Source: DASXAQ01 sp036406615 (lineage in GTDB: Bacteria > Actinomycetota > UBA4738). From it: a stretch of DNA of 15,328 bases. This document shows, in pieces, positions 10,160 through 15,328 of the stretch. Under the pieces are notes generated by a model. That model had not been told where the DNA came from. It searched no databases and worked only from the letters and a program-made list of their open reading frames with translations. A program made the position numbers and the translations under genes. How positions within the stretch are numbered: position 1 is the stretch's first letter; each line of letters starts with the position of its first letter. The stretch lies in contig DASXAQ010000051.1 in NCBI GenBank assembly GCA_036406615.1, forward strand, positions 1-15,328, read 5' to 3'.

Positions 10160-11383
10160 TCACCGGTCCGCGCCCCCCATCACCGGGTCGACGCTGGCGA
10201 CGCTCGCGATCACGTCGGCGATCAGGCCGCCCTCCACCAGCGCGGGCACGGCCTGCAGGTTCGCGAAGCTCGGGTCGCGCAGGTGGACGCGGTATGGACG
10301 CTGGCCTCCGTCCGACACGACGTACAGCCCGAGCTCGCCGCGCGGCGACTCCACCGGCTGGTAGACCTCCCCGGCCGGCACGCGGATTCCCTGCGTCACG
10401 ATCTTGAAGTGGTGGATCAGCGCCTCCATCGACTCCTGCATGATGTGGCGCACGTAGTCTTCGGAGTTGCCGATCCCGTCGGGACCGACCTCGAGCTGCG
10501 CCGGCCAGGCGATCTTCGGATCCGCGACCATGACCGGCCCGGGCTCCAGTCGCTCCAGGCACTGTTCGACGATGCGAAGCGACTGCCGCATCTCCTCGAG
10601 CCGGACCTCGTAGCGCGCGAAGACGTCGGCCGAGTCGCGCACCGGCACGTCGAACTCGTAGGCCTCGAACCCCGCGTACGGTTCGTCCCGGCGGACGTCG
10701 CGCGCCACGCCGGCGGCCCGCAGCATCGGGCCCGTCACGCCCATTCGGATGCAGCCCGCCGCGTCCAGCACGCCGACGCCGCGCGTGCGCTCGAGCCAGA
10801 TGGGGTTGCCCGACAGCAGCTCTTCGTACTCGTGGATCCGTCCGCGCATCAGGCCGAGGAAGTCGCGCACGCGCGCCTCCGCGCCCTCTGGCAGGTCCAT
10901 CACGACGCCGCCGATGCGGATGTACGCGTGGTTCATCCGCAACCCGGTGATCGCCTCGAAGATGTCCAGGATCAGCTCGCGCTCGCGAAAGCCGTAGAGC
11001 ATGACCGAGACGGCCCCGAGCTCCAGGCCGGTCGTCGCCAGCCACACGAGATGGCTCGCGATCCGATTCAGCTCGGTCACCATCACGCGGATCACGTTCG
11101 CGCGCGGCGGAGATTCGATCCCCAGAAGCCGTTCGGCCGCCAGGCAGTACGCGAGCTCGTTGAAGAACGGCGCCAGATAGTCGGCGCGCGTGACGAACGT
11201 GACCCCTTGCTGCCAGGTTCGCGCTTCCGCGTTCTTCTCGATGCCCGTGTGCAGGTAGCCGAGCACCGGCCGGCAGCCGAGGACGTACTCGCCGTCCAGC
11301 TCGAGCACCATCCGCAGCACGCCGTGCGTCGAGGGGTGCTGCGGCCCCATGTTGATGATCATGGTGTCCTCGCGGACCGGCAT
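10160..11383 (-). CDS. nuoD: NADH-quinone oxidoreductase subunit D (49 kDa-type)
   Basis: Subunit related to the hydrogenase large subunit. It forms the quinone-reduction pocket with NuoB. It has 407 residues and is a separate gene rather than fused to nuoC. The pocket loop NMGPQHPSTHGVLR holds H16 and H20, and RADYLAPFFNELAY holds Y69. H20 and Y69 correspond, with a constant offset of 18, to His38 and Tyr87 of Thermus Nqo4, the residues that contact the quinone head group. Other family segments are GYLHTGIEKNAEARTW and the C-terminal DPVMGGADR. The start is ATG at 11383, nine bases after the nuoC stop. The ribosome site AGGAGA includes part of that stop (TAGGAG). Confidence 0.98.
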   Translation of the reverse strand: MPVREDTMIINMGPQHPSTHGVLRMVLELDGEYVLGCRPVLGYLHTGIEKNAEARTWQQGVTFVTRADYLAPFFNELAYCLAAERLLGIESPPRANVIRVMVTELNRIASHLVWLATTGLELGAVSVMLYGFRERELILDIFEAITGLRMNHAYIRIGGVVMDLPEGAEARVRDFLGLMRGRIHEYEELLSGNPIWLERTRGVGVLDAAGCIRMGVTGPMLRAAGVARDVRRDEPYAGFEAYEFDVPVRDSADVFARYEVRLEEMRQSLRIVEQCLERLEPGPVMVADPKIAWPAQLEVGPDGIGNSEDYVRHIMQESMEALIHHFKIVTQGIRVPAGEVYQPVESPRGELGLYVVSDGGQRPYRVHLRDPSFANLQAVPALVEGGLIADVIASVASVDPVMGGADR

Positions 11384-11392
11384 CGGCGTCTC

Positions 11393-11892
11393 CTACAGCC
11401 CGCGCTCGTCCGGCGGCGGGACGAACGCGCCGCCCTTGTACTGGGTGCGCACGCCGGCCAGGGGCTCGGTCTTGCGCAGGGGGTACGTCGTCCACTCATC
11501 GGGCATCTCGATGCGCGTGAGGTCCGGGTGGCCGTCGAACACGACCCCGAAGAAGTCGTACACCTCGCGTTCGAACCAGTTCGCAGCCGGGTAGACGCCG
11601 GTGGCCGACGCAACGTGCGGCTCGTCGCCGGCCAGGCCGACCTTCACGCGTACCCGGTGCCCCCCGGCGATCGACGCCAGGTGATACGCGAGCCAGAACC
11701 GCGGCTCCGCCCCGGGCCAGTCGGTCGCCGCAAGGTCGCAGAACAGGTCGAACCCCAGCCCGTCGCCGTCGCGCAGTTGGGTCAGCGCGGCCACCAGGTC
11801 GCCGGGGGCGACGACGATCGAGACGTCGCCGCGCGCGACGATCACGTCGTGGTCGCGGTCCCGCAGCTTCGCGGCCAGGTCGTCGGCGAGGC

Positions 11893-11896
<4 letters not shown>
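11393..11896 (-). CDS. nuoC: NADH-quinone oxidoreductase subunit C (30 kDa-type)
   Basis: Peripheral-arm subunit with a structural role next to NuoD, 167 residues. The family signature is clear: NWFEREVYDFFGVVFDGHPD (residues 106-125), followed by RIEMPDEWTTYPLRK and EPLAGVRTQY. The start is GTG at 11896, overlapping the nuoB stop as GTGA, with GGGAGG about ten bases upstream. The frame continues upstream of this GTG only as an out-of-frame reading of nuoB. The protein is shorter than many mycobacterial or streptomycete NuoC proteins, which carry longer N-terminal regions, but the core is whole. Confidence 0.96.
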
Positions 11897-12404
<508 letters not shown>

Positions 12405-12405
<1 letters not shown>

Positions 12406-12929
12406 CAGTCCTCCCCCTCGGACTCGAGTCTCCCCCCGGCCTGGGCGGGCGGCCCGGCGGCCGGGGCGGGCGGCGCGTAGGCGGGGAGGCCCCCGGCCGC
12501 CGAGCCGAGCGAAGCGAGGCGAGCGGCTGGGGTCCCGCCGTCAACAGCCGCCCGCCCAGTGGAGGTCGGCCCCTCCCACTCGAGCCCACCCTTCTGGAAG
12601 ACAAACACGTACGCCACGAACACGAGCCCGATGAACACGATCATCTCGACGAGCCCGAACAGGCCGAGCGCCCGCAGCGTCACCGCCCACGGATAGAGAA
12701 AGATCGTTTCGATGTCGAAGATGATGAACAGCATCGCGACCACGTAGAACTTCACGGGAAAGCGCTCGGTCGACGGCAGGCGCTCGGGCGTGATGCCGCA
12801 CTCGTACGGCGAGGTCTTCGCGGGGTTCGGCCGGTGCGGCCGAACCAGCGACGAGGCCGCCAGCGACAGGACGACGAACGCCGTCACCAACCCGGCGAAC
12901 AGCAGGATGGGCAGAAACCCCGTCGTCAT
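12405..12929 (-). CDS. nuoA: NADH-quinone oxidoreductase subunit A with a long C-terminal extension
   Basis: Three-helix membrane subunit of complex I near NuoJ, NuoK and NuoH. It has 174 residues against about 120 for typical NuoA. The core is normal: the loop SPYECGITP with C44, ERFPVKFYVVAMLFIIFDIETIFLYPWAV with D72 and E74, E95 in the third helix, and the family ending KGGLEWE at residue 119. After that come 55 extra residues rich in Ala, Gly and Pro with an acidic end (ESEGED). They are probably disordered and cytoplasmic. The DNA for this tail contains a perfect 12-base inverted repeat and provides the ribosome site of nuoB. The start is ATG at 12929, one base after the upstream reductase stop; no good ribosome site precedes it, so coupling is likely. 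Confidence 0.96.
12455..12502. repeat. Perfect 12-base inverted repeat inside the nuoA tail
   Basis: The arm CGGCGGCCGGGG at 12455-12466 is the exact reverse complement of CCCCGGCCGCCG at 12491-12502, separated by 24 bases. It falls in the part of nuoA that codes for extra residues about 143-159, after the conserved protein has ended. Next to it (12506-12519) is a purine-rich GAGCGAAGCGAGG motif. The G+C-only stem would be very stable in RNA and sits about 50 bases before the nuoB start. It may be a dispersed palindromic repeat that entered the gene in frame, or an RNA hairpin affecting message stability. There is no T-run, so it is not a standard terminator. Confidence 0.6.
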
Positions 12930-12930
12930 G

Positions 12931-14148
12931 TCAGCGCACCGGGGCCAGCGAGACCAGCGCGTCCATCAGCCGATCCTCCACGTCGCCATCCCGGCCGTCG
13001 GTCAGGTTCGCCATCACGCGCAAGGCGAACGCCATCAACCGCTTGCGCGGCAGCCCCAGCCGGACGGCGGCGCGCATGATCTTCGGGTTGCCGATCAGCC
13101 GCGCCCAGGCGCTGCCGAGCGCGTAGTACTTGCCGTAGCGCTCGCGCAGCACCACCGGGTACAGGTGAGCGATCGCCGCGCGGTCCTTCGCCAGCGCCTC
13201 GCCGATCAGCTCTGCCGCCAGCGCGCCCGACTCCATCGCGCACGAGATGCCCTCGCCGTTCCACGGGTTGACGGCCCCGGCCGCGTCGCCGACCAGGAGC
13301 ATGCCGGGCACGGCAGCGGGGCGCCGGTTGAGCCCCGACGGCAGCGGTCCAGATCCAACCGGCCCGACCGCGCTGTCCTCGTTGATCCCCCAATCGGGCG
13401 GCAGCCCGGCGACGAACGCATCGAACACCGCCCGTGCGGACGTGTGGCGGAAGTCCCGGAACGTGCTCTGGAGCCCGGCCCCGACGTTCACCGTGCCGTC
13501 GGGCAGGAAGAAGATCCAGCCGTAGCCGGGGATGAGCCCGCCGTCTCCCCGAAGGTGCACGAACGACTCCATGAACGGCTGGAACGGCCGCGTCGTGCCG
13601 TAGTAGCGGCGGGCCGCGATGCCGATCGGCCTGGTCGCGTCCCGGCGTACGCCGAGGCCGGAGGCCAGCCGGCTCGAGCCGCCGTCCGCGGCAACGACCC
13701 AACGCGCGCGGACCTCGATGGGCGCGCCGTCCTCGTCCTTCACCTGCGCGCCGACGACCCAGCCGTCCTCACGGATCGGGGCGGTGGCCTCGGTGGCCTG
13801 AAGGAACCGGGCGCCGGCCTTCTGGGCACGCGAGGCGAGCAGGTCGTCCAGTCCGAGCCGGGTGCGAATCAGGCCGAAGGAGGGCCAGGTGCGAAGCCGC
13901 GGCCAGGGCAGCTCCAGGATGGTGCGCCCCTCGCCGTACGTGCGCAGGCCGTCGCAGCGTGCGAACCCCGGGTCCTCGACGTCGACCCCCATGTCGATGA
14001 GGGCGCGCACCGCCCGGGGGGTCAATCCGTCGCCGCAGACCTTGTCGCGAGGGAACCGTTCCTTGTCGATCAGGACGACGTCAGCGCCCTGTCCAGCCAG
14101 GTGATAGGCGGCTGCCGAGCCGCCGGGCCCGGCCCCGACGACCAGCAC
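12931..14148 (-). CDS. Geranylgeranyl reductase family FAD-dependent oxidoreductase
   Basis: Flavoprotein of the family that saturates double bonds in prenyl chains; related actinobacterial proteins (MenJ type) act on menaquinone side chains. It has 405 residues from the GTG at 14148. Motifs: the N-terminal FAD Rossmann segment VVGAGPGGSAAAYHLA, the family motif DKVCGDGLTPRAV with C38, AADGGSSRLA near 155, and the second FAD motif VGDAAGAVNPWNGEGISCAMESG (about 286-308). This GTG is the first canonical start after the in-frame TAA at 14214-14212, but it cuts into the first beta strand and has no good ribosome site. The strong GGGAGGG at 14183-14177 instead fits an in-frame ACG at 14172, which would add eight residues (MTASIQAD). 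It leads the Rex-controlled operon and ends one base before nuoA. The chain substrate, menaquinone or lipid, is inferred. Confidence 0.9.
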   Translation of the reverse strand: MLVVGAGPGGSAAAYHLAGQGADVVLIDKERFPRDKVCGDGLTPRAVRALIDMGVDVEDPGFARCDGLRTYGEGRTILELPWPRLRTWPSFGLIRTRLGLDDLLASRAQKAGARFLQATEATAPIREDGWVVGAQVKDEDGAPIEVRARWVVAADGGSSRLASGLGVRRDATRPIGIAARRYYGTTRPFQPFMESFVHLRGDGGLIPGYGWIFFLPDGTVNVGAGLQSTFRDFRHTSARAVFDAFVAGLPPDWGINEDSAVGPVGSGPLPSGLNRRPAAVPGMLLVGDAAGAVNPWNGEGISCAMESGALAAELIGEALAKDRAAIAHLYPVVLRERYGKYYALGSAWARLIGNPKIMRAAVRLGLPRKRLMAFALRVMANLTDGRDGDVEDRLMDALVSLAPVR

Positions 14149-14176
14149 GTCTGCCTGGATCGATGCGGTCGTTTCA

Positions 14177-14183
14177 CCCTCCC
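14177..14183 (-). promoter_or_regulatory. Strong Shine-Dalgarno pointing to a possible ACG start at 14172
   Basis: On the minus strand GGGAGGG is followed by TGAA and then ACG ACC GCA, in frame with the geranylgeranyl reductase. The GGAGG core is five bases from the ACG, but almost 30 bases from the GTG at 14148. It lies in the predicted leader, just downstream of the Rex-like operator. It suggests that translation starts at a non-standard ACG, or that this was an ATG changed by mutation or read error. Confidence 0.6.
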
Positions 14184-14191
14184 AGCGGACT

Positions 14192-14209
14192 TTGTGAAAT
14201 CTTTCACAA
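14192..14209. promoter_or_regulatory. Rex-type operator (perfect palindrome)
   Basis: The 18 bases read TTGTGAAAGATTTCACAA on the minus strand: two perfect 8-base arms (TTGTGAAA / TTTCACAA) around two central bases. This matches the well-known Rex box TTGTGAA-N4-TTCACAA. Rex is a repressor that leaves DNA when NADH is high relative to NAD+. In Streptomyces coelicolor its targets are reported to include respiratory genes such as cyd and nuo (from memory). The site overlaps the last base of the predicted -10 box and covers the expected transcription start, the classic position for repression. It is an AT-rich island in a very GC-rich region, so chance is unlikely. The rex gene itself is not in the window. 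Confidence 0.85.
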
Positions 14210-14237
14210 CCTTAGCCCCGGGGCCACTTCACGGCAA
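14209..14237 (-). promoter_or_regulatory. Predicted sigma-70/HrdB-like promoter of the reductase-nuo operon
   Basis: On the minus strand, a -35 box TTGCCG (14237-14232) and a -10 box TAAGGT (14214-14209) are separated by exactly 17 bases, matching the TTGnnn-N17-TAnnnT pattern of actinobacterial housekeeping promoters. Transcription would start near 14202, inside the Rex-like palindrome, giving a leader of about 50 bases. The spacer contains GGCCCCGGGGC, itself palindromic. The promoter begins 24 bases after the stop codon of the upstream PPOX gene. No clear terminator separates the two genes, so some read-through is possible. Confidence 0.7.
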
Positions 14238-14261
14238 ACCTCCCGGAGCGCCGGATCGGTC

Positions 14262-14693
14262 TCAGAACCCGGGGCTCGCGTGGCTCCAGGCCGAGATCGA
14301 CGCCGGGACGACGCGAAACAGCGCCGGTTCGTCGATCTCCTCCGTATACGCGGCGAACCCCGTCCCGCCGAGGTCGCCGCGATACTTCTCGAACCAGGCC
14401 GACAGGGCCCGCTTCGACGAGGCGTGCTCGGCCGGGAGCGGCTCGGCCGTCCCGCGCAGCATCACGCCCTCCTGCTCGGTCCACGCGCGGCCGCGTTCGA
14501 ACTCCAGCGCCACGCGCGGGTCCTGGACCAGGTTCCGCCACACGACGCTGCCCGCGCGGCAGGAGATGAAGACGGCCTCCTCCAGCCAGACGAACCACAG
14601 CGGGACCACGTGGGGCGAGCCATCGCCCGACACCGTTGCGACGTGGGCAACGCGCGCGTCGCGAAACGTGCGCCGCGCATCGGAGACCGGCAT
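14262..14693 (-). CDS. PPOX-fold (pyridoxamine phosphate oxidase-like) FMN/F420-binding protein
   Basis: Small split-barrel protein of 143 residues from ATG 14693, or 146 from GTG 14702. The N-terminal half shows the family pattern: a helix ARRTFRDARVAHVATV, then SGDGSPHVVPLWFVW, then AVFISCRAGSVVWRNLVQDPRVALEFE, then a strand VMLRGTAEPL. Members bind FMN, F420 or haem-related ligands as dimers. In Actinomycetota many are F420-linked reductases or tailoring enzymes. The sequence alone does not fix the cofactor or substrate. I prefer ATG 14693 because of a GGTGA ribosome-like site and the usual short N-terminus. It is followed by the operon promoter and so is probably not part of the Rex-controlled unit. 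Nothing ties it to complex I beyond position. Confidence 0.85.
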   Translation of the reverse strand: MPVSDARRTFRDARVAHVATVSGDGSPHVVPLWFVWLEEAVFISCRAGSVVWRNLVQDPRVALEFERGRAWTEQEGVMLRGTAEPLPAEHASSKRALSAWFEKYRGDLGGTGFAAYTEEIDEPALFRVVPASISAWSHASPGF

Positions 14694-14708
14694 GACTTTC
14701 ACCGCAGC

Positions 14709-14714
14709 AATATA
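14709..14714 (-). promoter_or_regulatory. Possible -10 box for the PPOX gene
   Basis: TATATT on the minus strand stands out in an otherwise GC-rich 85-94 base gap and lies 15 bases before the ATG at 14693 and six before the GTG at 14702. I see no good -35 box at 16-18 bases. If it is real, transcription would begin almost at the start codon, giving a leaderless or nearly leaderless message, which is common in Actinomycetota. The rest of the gap (14715-14787) shows only short, weak GC hairpins and no terminator. Confidence 0.3.
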
Positions 14715-14787
14715 GGACAGCGCCTCGAAGTTGGAGCCCCCGCCGAAGTCGCGACCGGAGCCGGGACACGGCCGGATGCCGCACGAT

Positions 14788-14988
14788 TCAGCGGAGCAGC
14801 ACCAGGACCGCCATGATGGCCATCACGGCCAGCACGGCCAGGAACACCGTCGCGTGGTACTGCGAGGGGCTGGGGCTCGGGAGCCCGCCGGGGTTGCACT
14901 CGCGGCATGCCGACTGGCCCCACGGTACCCCGCGACCACACCGCACGCACCGATCGTACGAACGCGTCATCCCGCGCCTTCCGGCCAT
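14788..14988 (-). CDS. Small zinc-ribbon single-helix membrane protein
   Basis: Not recognised as a named family. The 66-residue product has an N-terminal zinc-ribbon pattern CxxC-10-CxxC (C14, C17, C28, C31 in YDRCVRCGRGVP...ACRECNPGG), a short Pro/Ser linker (LPSPSPSQYHAT), and one hydrophobic helix at the C-terminus (VFLAVLAVMAIMAVLVLL) ending in Arg. A cytoplasmic or external metal-binding knuckle anchored by a tail helix is likely. The ATG at 14988 shares a base with the upstream stop (TGATG) and has GGAGGT about nine bases before it. A second ATG at 14970 follows GGAAGG and is a good alternative, giving 60 residues. The overlap suggests co-expression with the oxidase-subunit-like gene; any role in oxidase assembly is speculation. 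Confidence 0.7.
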   Translation of the reverse strand: MAGRRGMTRSYDRCVRCGRGVPWGQSACRECNPGGLPSPSPSQYHATVFLAVLAVMAIMAVLVLLR

Positions 14989-15302
14989 CAGCCGTGGACC
15001 TCCGCCTCGTGCGCGGCCGCTTCGTCGTGCCCATCGTGCCGCCACTGCCGGCGGGTGTCCGTGATCCAGCCTACCGCCGCCGCCACGAACAGGAGCCCGC
15101 CGACGGCCAGCAGCCACGGGGCCACCAGGACCCCCAGCACGATGCCGACGGCCGACAGGGCGAACACGGCCGGCCAGATCGTCGGTCCAACGTGCGGCTC
15201 CTCCTGCTCGACGACCTCGGCCTCGCGACCGGCCTTGCGGACCGCCAGCAGCGCGTACAGGCCCAGGTAGGCGAAGCTCGCCGCCGTCATCGCCAGCAGC
15301 AC
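14988..15302 (-). CDS. Probable CtaF-like subunit 4 of aa3 cytochrome c oxidase (may continue past the window edge)
   Basis: The 104 residues contain three hydrophobic helices: LLAMTAASFAYLGLYALLAV, TIWPAVFALSAVGIVLGVLV and APWLLAVGGLLFVAAAVGWI. After them comes a polar, His/Glu-rich tail (HDGHDEAAAHEAEVHG). The WP...G...WLL.GG...A.VGW pattern resembles the last two helices of the actinobacterial oxidase subunit 4 (CtaF). This is recognition by eye, and a generic small membrane protein remains possible. GTG 15302 has AAGGAG 12 bases upstream, and ATG 15290 is an alternative. The frame stays open to the window edge (LQKEQQTT precedes the GTG), so the real start may lie outside. If correct, a terminal oxidase cluster lies to the right of the complex I operon. 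Confidence 0.55.
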   Translation of the reverse strand: MLLAMTAASFAYLGLYALLAVRKAGREAEVVEQEEPHVGPTIWPAVFALSAVGIVLGVLVAPWLLAVGGLLFVAAAVGWITDTRRQWRHDGHDEAAAHEAEVHG

Positions 15303-15328
15303 GGTGGTCTGCTGCTCCTTCTGCAGGT

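Noticed and set aside
12455..12502. Inverted repeat as a transcription terminator after nuoA
   Set aside because: No T-run follows, it lies inside the open nuoA frame, and the complex needs nuoB onward from the same operon.
14236..14262. Terminator between the PPOX gene and the operon promoter
   Set aside because: Only a 4-base CCGG stem with a 4-base loop and no T-run, which is too weak to call.
12790..14715. Plus-strand open frame of 641 codons, covering the operator region
   Set aside because: Crosses the promoter and Rex-like site and runs antisense to the reductase and PPOX genes. No protein features.
14788..15117. 109-residue version of the zinc-ribbon protein with a longer N-terminus
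   Set aside because: The extra residues overlap the upstream gene out of frame and are Arg/Gly-rich. The TGATG junction and ribosome site support a start at 14988.

Overview
The window is very GC-rich and almost fully coding. Every supported gene lies on the minus strand, so it reads from right (15328) to left (1). The main content is a proton-translocating NADH:quinone oxidoreductase (respiratory complex I) operon with genes in the order nuoA-B-C-D-E-F-G-H-I-J-K-L-M. The window ends inside nuoM, so nuoN is presumably just beyond base 1. The gene order, separate nuoC and nuoD, frequent GTG starts, the actinobacterial look of NuoI and NuoG, a geranylgeranyl-reductase-like gene directly before nuoA, a CtaF-like oxidase subunit and a Rex-type operator all point to Actinomycetota, probably a lineage outside the well-studied genera. 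This assignment is by recognition only, without a database search.

Right end (14788-15328): a small three-helix membrane protein resembling the fourth subunit (CtaF) of actinobacterial aa3 cytochrome c oxidase, followed with a TGATG overlap by a 66-residue zinc-ribbon plus one-helix membrane protein. Next comes a PPOX-fold flavin/F420 split-barrel protein (14262-14693), preceded by an 85-94 base gap with at most a weak promoter.

Regulatory gap (14149-14261): this short stretch holds the most informative non-coding signals. A TTGCCG-17-TAAGGT promoter is followed at once by a perfect 18-base palindrome, TTGTGAAAGATTTCACAA. The palindrome matches the Rex (NADH/NAD+ sensing repressor) consensus and covers the expected transcription start. 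A strong Shine-Dalgarno lies downstream, but it is spaced for an in-frame ACG codon rather than for the first canonical start (GTG).

Operon (1-14148): the geranylgeranyl-reductase-family flavoprotein, likely acting on a prenyl chain such as that of menaquinone, is followed one base later by nuoA. Most junctions overlap by 1, 4 or 8 bases, so translation is probably coupled throughout. NuoE, F and G form the NADH-oxidising module. NuoB, C, D and I form the quinone-reducing arm with the Fe-S chain. NuoA, H, J, K, L and M form the membrane proton-pumping arm. The key cluster ligands and proton-channel residues I checked are present, so the enzyme should be functional. The inferred logic is that high NADH releases Rex, giving expression of complex I and of an enzyme that probably adjusts its quinone substrate. 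No mobile elements, CRISPR arrays, tRNA or rRNA genes were seen, and no gap between genes exceeds about 115 bases.
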